From CBEUVQ01 sp965546615 (GTDB lineage: Bacteria; Bacillota; Desulfotomaculia; Desulfotomaculales; Desulfohalotomaculaceae): DNA of 64,000 nucleotides. Position 1 is the first letter of the stretch. Every line of letters starts with the position of its first letter. Location: positions 1 through 64,000 of the forward strand of contig CBEUVQ010000007.1 of assembly GCA_965546615.1 (NCBI GenBank). Reading direction: 5' to 3'. This document shows, piece by piece, positions 50,801-59,280 of this stretch. The notes below the pieces were generated by a model. It was given only the letters and a program-made list of their open reading frames with translations. It did no database searches and was not told the origin of the DNA. A program made the translations under genes and the position numbers.

Positions 50801-52085
50801 GCGGGATAAAAGAAACTTTGCACCGAAAAAATTATACTCTAATCCACCGAGAGTGCTGTTCACCAAAGAAATGAGGAAAACTCATACCATTTTAGCACCT
50901 CAAATGTCGCCGATTCATTTTCAATTTTTGAAAACCGGTTTTAATAAAGCCGGCTATAACATTGAAGTGCTCCCATCGGTCGATAAAAGTGCTATTGACG
51001 AAGGTTTAAGGTATGTGCATCATGATGCCTGTTATCCTACAATAATAGTAGTTGGTCAGTTAATGAAAGCATTAATGTCCGGAAAATACGACTTAAACAA
51101 TACCTCGGTAATAATCAGCCAAACAGGCGGCGGGTGCCGGGCAACAAACTACATTGCGATAATAAGAAAAGCACTGAAAGACGCCGGAATCGGGCATGTG
51201 CCGGTGATCTCGCTTTCCGCCGGTTTAGAAAAAAACCCCGGATTTAAAATTACTCTGCCTATCTTTAACAATCTGATGATGGGATTAGTGTACGGCGACT
51301 TATTAATGAGAGTGCTGTATCGGGTGCGGCCATACGAAAAAGTACCTGGTTCCGCCAACCGTTTATATCAGTATTGGGTAGACAAATGCCAAAAATCGTT
51401 GATAAACGCTGACAAAAGAGAATTTAAAAATAACATTTACAATATTGTTCGCGATTTTGACAGCTTGGAGATTTATGAAGATTTAGTAAAGCCAAAAGTT
51501 GGAATTGTGGGCGAAATTTTAGTTAAATTTCACCCGACGGCCAACAACAACATAGTTGAACTATTAGAAAAAGAAGGTGCTGAAGCAGTAGTGCCGGATT
51601 TAATTGACTTCTTTTTGTACTGTTTGTATAACAATAATATTCGGTATCAGCTTCTCTCCGGCAGCTTGAAAAAAGCACTGAAAAGCAGAATTTCTATCAG
51701 CACCATTGAATCCTATCGCAAAGACATGAAAAAGGCTTTACAGCAGAGCAAAAGGTTTGACCCCCCCAAATCAATTGAAGAGTTGGGCACATATGCTTCC
51801 AAGCATTTATCACTAGGCAACCAAACGGGGGAAGGTTGGTTTTTAACGGCTGAAATGGTAGAGCTCATCCACAGCGGTGTAAATAACATCCTTTGTTTGC
51901 AGCCGTTTGCCTGCTTACCGAATCACATTACCGGAAAGGGAATGATTAAAGAACTGCGCCGCTCCTATCCTGCGGCCAACATTGCACCAATAGACTATGA
52001 CCCCGGAGCCAGCGAAGTAAATCAATTAAACCGGATTAAACTGATGCTTTCGGTGGCTGTGGAAAATATTAAAAAATCCTCATAA
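47853..52085 (+). CDS. Large acyl-CoA dehydratase activase-like protein (COG1924 plus DUF2229 type)
   Basis: 1410 residues from the ATG at 47853 (GGAGGA, 6-base spacing). Two BadF/BadG/HgdC ATPase-like activase domains: the first begins NVGLDIGSTTVKIVIL and has NGTCAGGTGAF, the second begins FLGIDAGSTTTKLALI and has EACSSGCGSF with its cluster-type Cys; then DUF2229-like and CoA-dehydratase-like C-terminal regions with Cys motifs (RCGLCGNNC, then SVCYPAKLVHGH, HHDACYPTI). This fusion is widespread in anaerobes but its reaction is not established; the activase/dehydratase relation suggests low-potential electron activation. It is a single-gene unit. Confidence 0.9.
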   Translation: MSRVLNVGLDIGSTTVKIVILDSNNNIVYKKYLRHFSNIKSSVNALFEDAKSILHRSLLTMMVTGSGGFTVSQKLGLPFIQEVIACAHAIKNIIPNTDTAIELGGEDAKITYWGESVEQRMNGTCAGGTGAFIDQMASLLQTDAAGLNELAKKHKHIYPIASRCGVFAKTDVQPLLNEGVPKEDIAASVLQAVVNQTIGGLAQGRPITGNVAFLGGPLHFMSELRNRFIETLKLKDNNVIFPEDSQFFVAIGAALSSRAEEPFSFECLYDRAPNILKINNEECGELEPLFATADEYEEFKKRHAQHQVKRIALEDYAGEAFLGIDAGSTTTKLALISNDGSLLYSHYGSNMGSPLESTVEALKKLYQKLNENIKIACSAVTGYGEHLIKAALKIDIGEIETVAHYKAANFFLPGVDFVLDIGGQDMKSLFIRNGAIESIMLNEACSSGCGSFIETFANSLNMSVKEFAQLGISSKNPVDLGTRCTVFMNSRVKQAQKEGADVSDISAGISLSVIKNALFKVIRLRNAEELGQKIVVQGGTFYNDAVLRAFEKITNREVVRPDIAGIMGAFGAALVAKENYQPNYQTTLLKAEDLKDFSTETTMKRCGLCGNNCLITIKRFSNGEKFYSGNRCERGVGKEQIKNSIPNLYEYKYQRVFNYKPLSAKEATRGVIGIPRVLNIYEDYPFWFTFFTELGYKVVLSGRSSKRIYELGMETIPSESVCYPAKLVHGHIADLVKKNVKKIFYPCIPFNIQEDTEANNQFNCPIVTSYPETINANMEILKTGNVTFYHPFLPIDQPKRLIKRLAEELAPEGIPKHEIARAVKKAYAELDNYKQDVRKKGEETLQYIKEHNLKGIVLTGRPYHIDPEINHGIPEMIKSYGFAVLCEDSIRHLAKVERPLRVVDQWVYHSRMYAAAAYVAQQKNLELIQLNSFGCGLDAVTTDQVKEILESYGKIYTMIKIDEISNLGSVRIRVRSLIAAIKERDKRNFAPKKLYSNPPRVLFTKEMRKTHTILAPQMSPIHFQFLKTGFNKAGYNIEVLPSVDKSAIDEGLRYVHHDACYPTIIVVGQLMKALMSGKYDLNNTSVIISQTGGGCRATNYIAIIRKALKDAGIGHVPVISLSAGLEKNPGFKITLPIFNNLMMGLVYGDLLMRVLYRVRPYEKVPGSANRLYQYWVDKCQKSLINADKREFKNNIYNIVRDFDSLEIYEDLVKPKVGIVGEILVKFHPTANNNIVELLEKEGAEAVVPDLIDFFLYCLYNNNIRYQLLSGSLKKALKSRISISTIESYRKDMKKALQQSKRFDPPKSIEELGTYASKHLSLGNQTGEGWFLTAEMVELIHSGVNNILCLQPFACLPNHITGKGMIKELRRSYPAANIAPIDYDPGASEVNQLNRIKLMLSVAVENIKKSS

Positions 52086-52109
52086 CTACACAAAGTCATC
52101 GTTCACAGC

Positions 52110-52139
52110 AAAGTCCCAGGACAATCCTGGGACTTTTTG
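52110..52139 (+). terminator. Terminator after the activase-like gene
   Basis: Stem AAAGTCCCAGGA (52110-52121) / TCCTGGGACTTT (52125-52136), ending in TTTTT. Confidence 0.9.
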
Positions 52140-52146
52140 CTTGCTG

Positions 52147-52719
52147 TTAGAAAAATCTTCTGCTTTCTACAAAACCTTGGACGCTGTTTAAAGCTTCGCC
52201 GAAACGCTGATAATGCACCACTTCCCGCTCTCTCAAGAAACGCAGCCCATCTTTTAAAAGAGGGTCATCAGTTAAATTAATTAACTGTTCATATGCTTGA
52301 CGTGCTTTTTGTTCAGCGTTCATATCCTCATGCAGATCAGCCACCGGATCGCCCTGAGCTTGAATATACGAAGCCGTCCAAGGCACACCGTTAGGATCTG
52401 CATAAAACAGCGCACCGTTGTGAACTGCATAGTGTTCTCCAAAACCTTCTCTTTTAAGAACTTCTACCGGCACTCCTTTGAGCAATTTGTAAACCATTGT
52501 AGCAATCATTTCTAAGTGGCCTAATTCTTCAGTGCCAATGTCGGTTAACAGTCCTTGAGCTTTCTTTGTCGGCATTGTATACCGCTGATTTAAATAACGC
52601 AAAGCAGCAGAAAGCTCACCGTCCGGGCCGCCGTATTGGGTAAGTAAAAATTTTGCCATCTTTACATCGGGCTTACTTACCCGAATGGGGTATTCTAAAG
52701 TTTTAATATACAACCACAT
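52147..52719 (-). CDS. cotJC: Spore coat protein CotJC (manganese-catalase-like)
   Basis: 190 residues, ferritin-like four-helix protein of the manganese catalase family. Recognisable are TDIGTEELGHLEMIATMVYKL (metal Glu/His) and REREVVHYQRFGEAL near the C terminus, giving the second metal Glu/His set. Part of the cotJ operon, coming last after cotJB. Outer spore coat component expressed late in sporulation. Confidence 0.95.
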   Translation of the reverse strand: MWLYIKTLEYPIRVSKPDVKMAKFLLTQYGGPDGELSAALRYLNQRYTMPTKKAQGLLTDIGTEELGHLEMIATMVYKLLKGVPVEVLKREGFGEHYAVHNGALFYADPNGVPWTASYIQAQGDPVADLHEDMNAEQKARQAYEQLINLTDDPLLKDGLRFLREREVVHYQRFGEALNSVQGFVESRRFF

Positions 52720-52732
52720 GGGTAAGTCCCTC

Positions 52733-53005
52733 CTAATATTCTATTTCCCAAGGCCATGGAGACTCAATCCATTGCCAGTAGTCATCTCGGGTAACTTCCT
52801 CCGCAGTTAAGGCATAGCAGGTGCGATTAAACTCATCTTTTATCTGCATAGCCCTTCTGGATGCCTGCTGATAATCACGCAGTGCCTTTTCATCATCAGG
52901 GTGAGTATCTAAAAACAATTTTAAATCCTCCTGAACAAAATGCCATTCCATAAATTCCCGCATCAGCCTCATACACCGTCTGTCTAAAACAACACCACAG
53001 TTCAT
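52733..53005 (-). CDS. cotJB: Spore coat protein CotJB
   Basis: 90 residues from the ATG at 53005 (AAAGGAGG site). The sequence CMRLMREFMEWHFVQEDL and the C-terminal YWQWIESPWPWE are typical of CotJB. It lies between cotJA and cotJC. Confidence 0.93.
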   Translation of the reverse strand: MNCGVVLDRRCMRLMREFMEWHFVQEDLKLFLDTHPDDEKALRDYQQASRRAMQIKDEFNRTCYALTAEEVTRDDYWQWIESPWPWEIEY

Positions 53006-53022
53006 TTTTTTACCTCCTTTGT

Positions 53023-53646
53023 TTAGCGCCGCATCTTCGGCATACATTGACCATAATTGATATAAGGACGAGGTATCACCGGGGGTTTAGCATCCGGAAA
53101 ATAAGGGCTCCATAATTCCGGAAATAAAGTACCCCTCTCAAATGCTTCCCGCGGTGTATATGTGCGCAAATATTTCTGCCATGGAATATACGGGTAACCC
53201 AAACACTGCAGCGGATAATAAAAGCCGGGGTACGGATATGGGGCACATTTTTGATTATTGTTTCCGCCAGGGCCAACAGGGCAATTAGGTTCCGGACAAC
53301 CGGGATAATTCGGAAAACCCGGTTTCCCATAACAATCATCATAACATTTGCCTTTGGCTTGTTTGTCGTCAGCTGCTTGCTGCGGCAGCGAATGTTCTTG
53401 AATTGGTTCAGTTTGTTCAGTTTGTTCAGTTTGTTCTGCCTGCTCCACTTGCTCCTGTTCAATCTGTTCGGTTTTTTCCTCTTTTTCCATTTCCAACGGT
53501 TGTTGTTCAGGTTCTACAGCCTGTACCGGTGTTTCCTCAGCAGTAGATTCTTCAACAACTTCGTTTATAGAAGTCTTTTTGGGTGGATCAATTGGTTTTT
53601 TAAATTTATTTTCACCATTTTGACCAGGCCTAAAGGTTATTTTCAT
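53023..53646 (-). CDS. cotJA: CotJA-type spore coat protein with a long acidic extension
   Basis: 207 residues; the CotJA core is in the last about 60 (YLRTYTPREAFERGTLFPELW, then PYFPDAKPPVIPRP). The first about 125 residues are rich in Glu/Gln and include an imperfect EQT triple and a Cys/Gly/Pro segment (CYDDCYGKPGFPNYPGCPEP). Ordinary CotJA is about 80 residues. A GGGAGG site precedes the ATG. First gene of the cotJ operon. Confidence 0.88.
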   Translation of the reverse strand: MKITFRPGQNGENKFKKPIDPPKKTSINEVVEESTAEETPVQAVEPEQQPLEMEKEEKTEQIEQEQVEQAEQTEQTEQTEPIQEHSLPQQAADDKQAKGKCYDDCYGKPGFPNYPGCPEPNCPVGPGGNNNQKCAPYPYPGFYYPLQCLGYPYIPWQKYLRTYTPREAFERGTLFPELWSPYFPDAKPPVIPRPYINYGQCMPKMRR

Positions 53647-53734
53647 GATTCAACCTCCCTAAAGTTTTTTATATACTATGTGTTACTGCCATGAATTGTC
53701 ACATTTAACACTTTAATATAATATTATCGAAATA

Positions 53735-54433
53735 TTACCGGCATTGGTTTAATGATGTTCGGGCAACAGTCGCTCCCAACGGTCCCAGGGGTGCCGGTTC
53801 ATCTTCAGCGGTAATAATTAATTCAGTAAAATCACTTACATCGATATCATCAGCTTCACCCGCCCAAACCCCGTTTGCAGGGCTCAGTTCAATACGCGCA
53901 GATACATTTTGCGTAATCAGCCAAGCGACAAAAAACTCATAACTGGCTGTCGGTAATCCGGCTGCTGCAATTAAAACATTGTTAGTATCAAAGTTTAAAA
54001 GCGCAACCCCGCGGGCATTCGGTGCCACATCTGTGCCTCTAATTACCAAAGCACACTCTCCTTGCGGTATTGGCCCGGGGTCGACGGCGGGAATACAAAT
54101 CACTTGACCCGGATACAGCAGGTTGTAATTGGTAATCTGCGGATTAGCAACCACCAATTGATTTAAAGTCAAGCCGTAACGCTGAGCAATGCCGCTTAGC
54201 GTATCACCTGTTTGAACAGTATACAACTGCCCGTTGGGACAATTAACAGGAGAAGCCAACGGAATACAAATTTCTTGACCGACCTGTATGCTTGATGGAT
54301 CAGAAATATGCGGATTTGCCTGAATGAGTTCATTTAAAGAAATGCCAAACCGGCCGGCAACAGTGTATAAAGAATCTCCTTGACGCACCCGGTAAATCGT
54401 CCCCCCCGGACAACTAACTTGTCTAATTCTCAA
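53735..54433 (-). CDS. Double-LysM coat-type protein
   Basis: 232 residues with two LysM domains (IYRVRQGDSLYTVAGRFGIS and LYTVQTGDTLSGIAQRYGLT, each with GQ-IC-IP end), joined by NCPNGQ and followed by a C-terminal domain (ALVIRGTDVAPNARGVALL onward). No signal peptide. The form fits spore coat proteins that bind cortex glycan, and its position near cotJ agrees. Confidence 0.8.
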   Translation of the reverse strand: MRIRQVSCPGGTIYRVRQGDSLYTVAGRFGISLNELIQANPHISDPSSIQVGQEICIPLASPVNCPNGQLYTVQTGDTLSGIAQRYGLTLNQLVVANPQITNYNLLYPGQVICIPAVDPGPIPQGECALVIRGTDVAPNARGVALLNFDTNNVLIAAAGLPTASYEFFVAWLITQNVSARIELSPANGVWAGEADDIDVSDFTELIITAEDEPAPLGPLGATVARTSLNQCR

Positions 54434-54597
54434 GTTTAGCCCCCCTTAAGCAATTTGATTACATTTCCACATATTATTCAAAAAAAGCGTTATTTGTTAA
54501 TCATTTAACGCTGCCAAACATTTTGGTAGGCAAAAACTTACGTTTGTTATAAAATAACAACTGTAATCATCGTCATTAATTATCGGGAGGAAGATCA

Positions 54598-55839
54598 ATG
54601 AGCATTACCAACTGCGCAAAAAGCCTTACCCTTTACCGCAGCATATTAAAAGACGAAGCGGTGCAAGCATTTTTAAAAATAAGTGCAGAAAAAAATAATC
54701 GCGAGGAACTCTATGGACAATTATTTTTTAAACTAGCTGAAGCTTCCGAATTTGATCAGCAGTATTTAACAAACGGCTGGCAAAATCATCTATTAAACTT
54801 GATTATTCAAGATGATAATCCTTTTACCCGTCAAGCGGCGGTCAAAGGAGATAAAATAAATCCTTCTTTGTTTAAAGCCGCATTACACGACCTTAAAATA
54901 CTGCAAATTTTGTTTAATGATATTGATGTTTTAAAAGATTTTGATGAAATGATTGTCCCTACTGATAACGATGAGTTACCCGGCAAAAATTTGTCTGTTA
55001 AATTATCATCTGCCGCCGACTGGAGCAGTTGTATTAAAGACTTAATTAAACATTATCACCTAAACGGAGTAGGAATTTTTGGCCGTTATCACGCTCTGCG
55101 TTGGGATGGGGAAACAAAATGCCTGGTAGGAGTTAGCCATCCGGATCCGGTTCAATTGTCAGATTTAATTGGCTATCAGCAGGAGAGACAGCAGGTGCTT
55201 GATAACACCGAAGCACTCTTGGCCGGGTGTCCGGCAAACAACGTTTTATTGTACGGTGACCGAGGCACCGGAAAATCTTCTACAGTAAAGGCTTTGATTC
55301 ACGCTTATGGAAATCGGGGGTTAAGGCTGATTGAAATCCCCAAACAATATTTAGTTGATTTTCCTGCAGTAGTACAGCAGTTAAGAACACGCCCACAGTA
55401 TTTCATCTTGTTTATTGATGATCTTTCTTTTGAAGAATTTGAAGTGGAATATAAAGCTTTGAAAGCTGTATTGGAAGGCGGCTTGGAGGCAAGACCGAAA
55501 AATGTATTAATATATGCTACATCCAACCGTCGGCATTTAATTCGCGAAACATTCAGCGACCGACATCAGGATGATATTCATGCTGCTGATACCATGCAGG
55601 AAAAACTTTCGTTGGCCGATCGCTTTGGCCTTACAGTAACCTTCACCGCCCCCGATCAAAAGCAATACTTGGAAATTGTAGAAGGTTTGGCTAAACAACA
55701 GGGCATTGAAATGGATCGCAGCGAGCTGCACACACTGGCATTACAGTGGGAATTGCGCCACAGCGGACGTTCCGGCAGAGTGGCTAAGCAGTTTATTGCC
55801 TATCTGGAAGGAAAACTGAAAAGGGCTGGTGCACAATGA
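54598..55839 (+). CDS. DUF815-type AAA+ ATPase
   Basis: 413 residues. Walker A GDRGTGKSS, Walker B YFILFIDDLSFE, and sensor/arginine pieces IYATSNRRHLIRE and DRFGLTVTFTAP, as in the DUF815 group. Function unclear in the family. The last codons, KRAGAQ and the stop, are written by the left inverted repeat of the MITE-like remnant, so the C terminus differs from its original state. Confidence 0.85.
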   Translation: MSITNCAKSLTLYRSILKDEAVQAFLKISAEKNNREELYGQLFFKLAEASEFDQQYLTNGWQNHLLNLIIQDDNPFTRQAAVKGDKINPSLFKAALHDLKILQILFNDIDVLKDFDEMIVPTDNDELPGKNLSVKLSSAADWSSCIKDLIKHYHLNGVGIFGRYHALRWDGETKCLVGVSHPDPVQLSDLIGYQQERQQVLDNTEALLAGCPANNVLLYGDRGTGKSSTVKALIHAYGNRGLRLIEIPKQYLVDFPAVVQQLRTRPQYFILFIDDLSFEEFEVEYKALKAVLEGGLEARPKNVLIYATSNRRHLIRETFSDRHQDDIHAADTMQEKLSLADRFGLTVTFTAPDQKQYLEIVEGLAKQQGIEMDRSELHTLALQWELRHSGRSGRVAKQFIAYLEGKLKRAGAQ

Positions 55840-56031
55840 ACCAACAGGTTCTTGTGCAAACAGCTTCTTTTTCTACAAAAAACAAAACTGCAGGACCTAA
55901 ATACCCTGCAGTTATAAAAGGCTTATTTACATAGGAAAAGAGTTTAAAAGGAATGGATATACCAAAAAACAGCTGCTGTTTTAGCTTTTAAGATGGGACA
56001 TAGAAACATATAGTTGGTGTGCAGCAGCCTA
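55821..56031. mobile_element. MITE-like remnant related to the IS1182-like element
   Basis: Ends: AAGGGCTGGTGCACA (55821-55835) and, inverted, AGGCTGCTGCACACC (56030-56016), matching 11 of 12 in the core GGCTG-N-TGCACA. Inside, GCACAATGAACCAACAGG and TTCTTGTGCAAACAGC repeat the IS leader hairpin at 7655-7702, and ACTGCAGGACC...CTGCAGT repeats the second IS hairpin. About 210 bases, no ORF. Confidence 0.7.
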
Positions 56032-56044
56032 TTTAAAAATAGTT

Positions 56045-56608
56045 TTACAAAACACCCTTTCTGTTTTCTTCCCACCACAGTATTTTAGGCAGCTTGCCGG
56101 CAAGCTCCCTCTCGGCAGAATCCATTTCTACCAAATCACGAATTCGAAAATCTTTGAGCAGTTCCTGCCAGCTTTGAGCAACAACTTCGATAAAATCCGG
56201 GCTCAGCGGAATATCTTGAATAATTAACGGGCAGGTGTACGGCAGTTCTAATGTTTCTTTTATTAGTATCAGCCGCTTATCCTTTAGAACATGGGGTGTC
56301 AGCGGAAAGAAGCGGCAGCTCAGCGGCCGCATTTCTCGCGGACAAGCCTTTGTACAGCGCACAAAATAAACCGGGTCTACCCAAGACGGCGGGAAATCAT
56401 CCCTGCGGGGGTCGCGCCGCTCCCAGTGCAGCCAATCTTCATTTCCTGTAAACATCTTTTCTTCACCGGGAAACAAGTACATCCCCAAAGTATTTTCTTG
56501 ATCAGGTCGACAGCAAATTTTACCGCAGAGTTCGCCGCAATCTTCCTCCAATGGGGTTACATCGGCAGTTAATTTGTAAAGTTTTTGATAATCCACTTTG
56601 TTTGTCAT
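56045..56608 (-). CDS. Cys-rich YkgJ-like protein
   Basis: 187 residues with clustered Cys: CGELCGKICC at about residues 24-33 and CTKACPREMRPLSCRFFP at about 85-102. This matches the YkgJ/flagellin-N-methylase-related zinc or iron-sulfur-binding group, of unknown reaction. It sits next to the pseudouridine synthase, 13 bases away on the same strand. Confidence 0.75.
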   Translation of the reverse strand: MTNKVDYQKLYKLTADVTPLEEDCGELCGKICCRPDQENTLGMYLFPGEEKMFTGNEDWLHWERRDPRRDDFPPSWVDPVYFVRCTKACPREMRPLSCRFFPLTPHVLKDKRLILIKETLELPYTCPLIIQDIPLSPDFIEVVAQSWQELLKDFRIRDLVEMDSAERELAGKLPKILWWEENRKGVL

Positions 56609-56621
56609 AGCTTATATTATA

Positions 56622-57497
56622 TCACAAGATTAAATTCATCATATCATCAGGCAGCGGCACTTCTAAAAACAGTTTTTCTCTTGTAATCGGATGAATTAAT
56701 TCTAAACAGTTACAGTGCAGTGCCTGGCGATTAATTCCCTCCGGACGCCCGCCATAAAGAGTATCGCCAATCAAAGGAAAGCCAATACTGCTTAAGTGCA
56801 CTCTAATTTGATGGGTTCGCCCGGTTTTCAATTCTAACTTAACCAGCGTGCTGTTATAAAAATACTTTTCAACGTGGTAATAAGTTACTGCTTTTTTACC
56901 GTGCGGGGCTATAGTATGTTTGACATTGCTGTCAGCACAGCGAATAATCGGCAGAGCAACAGCTGCCCGCCGTTGAAAAACAATCCCGTGCACCACCGCC
57001 AAATAGCGGCGGCGAAATGAATCGCTGTGCAGCTGCTGTGATAATTTGCAGCCGGCCACAGCGTGTTTAGCAATTACCACCAGACCGGATGTATTACGAT
57101 CCAGCCGATATACCGGGCGAAAAGATGTTTTAAGATTGTTTTGCTGATAATAATGGATTACTGCATTGGCCAGAGTATTGTACGGTTCGTGTTTTAAGGG
57201 ATGCACCAGCATATTCGGCGATTTGTCCACAACTAACAAATGCTCATCCTCATAAACAATTTTTATAGGGATATTTTGCGGCTCAACATCGGTTTGATTA
57301 TCATCCTCCAAATCAATGCTGAGTGTATCACCGGTCTCCACTCTGTCTTTAATGTAAGCAATTTGATTGTTAACAGCAATTCCGCTGCACCTTTTCAATT
57401 TTCGAATAATAGTTGAAGAAAGGCCGATTTTAAAGCGCAGCAAACTCTCCACCGTGCGACCGTGCTCATGTTCTTCAACCCGATAAGTAAGTTTCAT
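56622..57497 (-). CDS. RluA-family pseudouridine synthase
   Basis: 291 residues from the ATG at 57497; the longer frame runs back toward the tRNAs. An S4 domain near the N terminus (IIRKLKRCSGIAVNNQ) and the catalytic motif RLDRNTSGLVVIAKH with the active-site Asp, then ELKTGRTHQIRVHLSSIGFPLIGDTLYGG. It converts uridine to pseudouridine in rRNA (RluC/RluD-type); which site is not resolvable. Confidence 0.9.
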   Translation of the reverse strand: MKLTYRVEEHEHGRTVESLLRFKIGLSSTIIRKLKRCSGIAVNNQIAYIKDRVETGDTLSIDLEDDNQTDVEPQNIPIKIVYEDEHLLVVDKSPNMLVHPLKHEPYNTLANAVIHYYQQNNLKTSFRPVYRLDRNTSGLVVIAKHAVAGCKLSQQLHSDSFRRRYLAVVHGIVFQRRAAVALPIIRCADSNVKHTIAPHGKKAVTYYHVEKYFYNSTLVKLELKTGRTHQIRVHLSSIGFPLIGDTLYGGRPEGINRQALHCNCLELIHPITREKLFLEVPLPDDMMNLIL

Positions 57498-57552
57498 TTT
57501 CAACACCAGCTTAAATTTGCAAAAAGACCAGGCAAATAACACCTGGTCTTAC

Positions 57553-57627
57553 TGGAGCGGAAGACGGGATTCGAACCCGCGACCCTCGCCTTGGCAAGGC
57601 GATGCTCTACCACTGAGCCACTTCCGC
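57553..57627 (-). tRNA. tRNA-Gly (GCC), with encoded CCA
   Basis: The minus strand reads GCGGAAGTGG at the 5' end, with D loop CAGTGGTAGAG, anticodon loop CTTGCCAAG (anticodon GCC), T loop GGTTCGAATCC and acceptor CTTCCGCTCCA. All four stems pair. Confidence 0.97.
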
Positions 57628-57631
57628 ATAA

Positions 57632-57707
57632 TGGCGGTGCTGACGAGAATTGAACTCGCGATCTCCGGCTTGACAGGCCGGCATGTTAACCACTACACCA
57701 CAGCACC
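57632..57707 (-). tRNA. tRNA-Asp (GTC), with encoded CCA
   Basis: The minus strand starts GGTGCTGTGG, with D loop TAGTGGTTAACA, anticodon loop CCTGTCAAG (anticodon GTC), T loop AGTTCAATTCT and 3' CAGCACCGCCA. It is 4 bases upstream of tRNA-Gly, in one transcript. Confidence 0.97.
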
Positions 57708-57824
57708 GTTTTATGTTTAATTTTTTGTGAGCCGTTCAACGACATATATTAGTTTACATTATTCAAATATAAAAGTCAACAACTTTTTACAAAAAAATTT
57801 GTACCGTTATATTTTTTGAAAAAG

Positions 57825-57847
57825 AGGCGTGATTAGTAATCACGCCT
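57825..57847 (-). terminator. Terminator after hslO
   Basis: Stem AGGCGTGATTA / TAATCACGCCT with minimal loop, followed on the minus strand by CTCTTTTTC. Immediately downstream of the hslO stop. Confidence 0.75.
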
Positions 57848-57848
57848 G

Positions 57849-58730
57849 CTAACGCTTGTCCATTTCCTGAAGCAGCTGTTTTAGCTCAGCTTTGTTAAAT
57901 TGATATTTCTCGGCGCAAAAATGGCAGCAAACTTCCGCTCCGCCCTGCTCGGCAAGCATCTCTTCTATTTCTTCGCGACCGAGACTGATAAGCAGTGATT
58001 CCAATCTTTCACGGCTGCAGCTGCATGAAAATTGCACTGGTAATTGATGTACAGTTTTATAATCCAATCCTTCAGCAGCTATGCTGATTAATTCCTCCGG
58101 TGACACCCCTTCCGCAACCAAACTGCTTATCGGCGGCATGGCCGAGATGTTTTTTTCCAATTTCTGCATTATATGCTCTTCTGCGCCCGGTAAAAGCTGC
58201 ACAATTAACCCACCGGCAGCATTAACAGTGTTATCTGTTTCTATCAACACACCAAGAGATACCGCTGAAGGTGTTTGTTCAGAATTTGTTAGATAGAAAG
58301 CTAAATCTTCCGCTATTTCACCCGATATTAATTCTACCGTTCCGGTAAAAGGTTCTTTTAAGCCCAAATCCCTGCTTACAGATAACGTACCCCTGCCTAC
58401 TGCCGCTCCTACAGCCAGTTTGCCGGGTTTAACGCTGGGCATGTGCACTTGAGGATTTTGTACATACCCGCGCACATTTCCTTTGGCATCTGCCGAAGCT
58501 ACAATTGCCCCCAACTCACCGTCACCAAGCACGCGAACGGTTATTAAATCGTTCCCTTTCATGTTAGCACCCAAAAGCAGTGCGGCAATCATAGTACGAC
58601 CTAAAGCTGCTGTAGCTATTGGCCAAGTGTTGTGACGGCGGCGGCCTTCTTCAACTAAATTGGTAGCTGTACAGGCAAAAATACGAAATTGGCCTTCTCC
58701 GCCTACAGCTCGAACTAAATAATCCTGCAT
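57849..58730 (-). CDS. hslO: Redox-regulated chaperone Hsp33
   Basis: 293 residues from the ATG at 58730 (GGGAGAGG site). The C-terminal zinc/redox switch CSCS...CCHFC (CxC-x(n)-CxxC) is present, and the N-terminal core begins with YLVRAVGGEGQFRIF. Oxidation releases zinc and switches on chaperone activity. Cytoplasmic. Confidence 0.96.
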   Translation of the reverse strand: MQDYLVRAVGGEGQFRIFACTATNLVEEGRRRHNTWPIATAALGRTMIAALLLGANMKGNDLITVRVLGDGELGAIVASADAKGNVRGYVQNPQVHMPSVKPGKLAVGAAVGRGTLSVSRDLGLKEPFTGTVELISGEIAEDLAFYLTNSEQTPSAVSLGVLIETDNTVNAAGGLIVQLLPGAEEHIMQKLEKNISAMPPISSLVAEGVSPEELISIAAEGLDYKTVHQLPVQFSCSCSRERLESLLISLGREEIEEMLAEQGGAEVCCHFCAEKYQFNKAELKQLLQEMDKR

Positions 58731-58846
58731 ATGTCCTCTCCCTTCCTCACATGACATTATACCACTGAAAAAAGCACTTTATAAAATAAGATTTAAAGGT
58801 ATATACTATCTATGTTTAATGCTATCATTTTTAGGAGGTAGAAGTT

Positions 58847-59245
58847 ATGCACGAGCGCAAAGTAATTTCCACTGATAATGCCCCGGCCGCAATCGGCCCT
58901 TACTCTCAAGCTGTTAGGTTTGGCCCAATGGTCTATGTATCCGGGCAAATTCCTGTTGACCCGGCCACCGGCGCAATACCTACAGATGTGCAGGAACAAA
59001 CTCATCAATCGCTGAAAAATGTGCAGGCCATTTTAAAGGCTGCCGGCGGCGATTTAAAGCACGTGCTTAAAACCACTGTTTTTATTAAAGACATGAACGA
59101 TTTTGGCAAAATTAACGAAGTTTATGGCCAGTATTTTCCTGAAAATCCACCTGCACGGGCTTGTGTGGAAGCAGCCCGCCTGCCCAAAGACGTATTAGTG
59201 GAAATTGAAGCAGTTGCCGCTATCCCACCAACAAAATGTGACTAG
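58847..59245 (+). CDS. ridA: RidA-family enamine/imine deaminase
   Basis: 132 residues: KVISTDNAPAAIGPYSQAV at the start, VYVSGQIPVDPATG and the substrate Arg in PARACVEAARLP. It hydrolyses reactive enamine intermediates from PLP enzymes. A strong AGGAGG site upstream; short gene, single. Confidence 0.95.
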   Translation: MHERKVISTDNAPAAIGPYSQAVRFGPMVYVSGQIPVDPATGAIPTDVQEQTHQSLKNVQAILKAAGGDLKHVLKTTVFIKDMNDFGKINEVYGQYFPENPPARACVEAARLPKDVLVEIEAVAAIPPTKCD

Positions 59246-59280
59246 GCAACAATTGACATTCTTAATTACAACAATATTTT

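Noticed and set aside
53400..53440. Direct 9-base repeats resembling a tiny array
   Set aside because: They are the EQT codon repeat inside cotJA, too short and without spacers; not a CRISPR.
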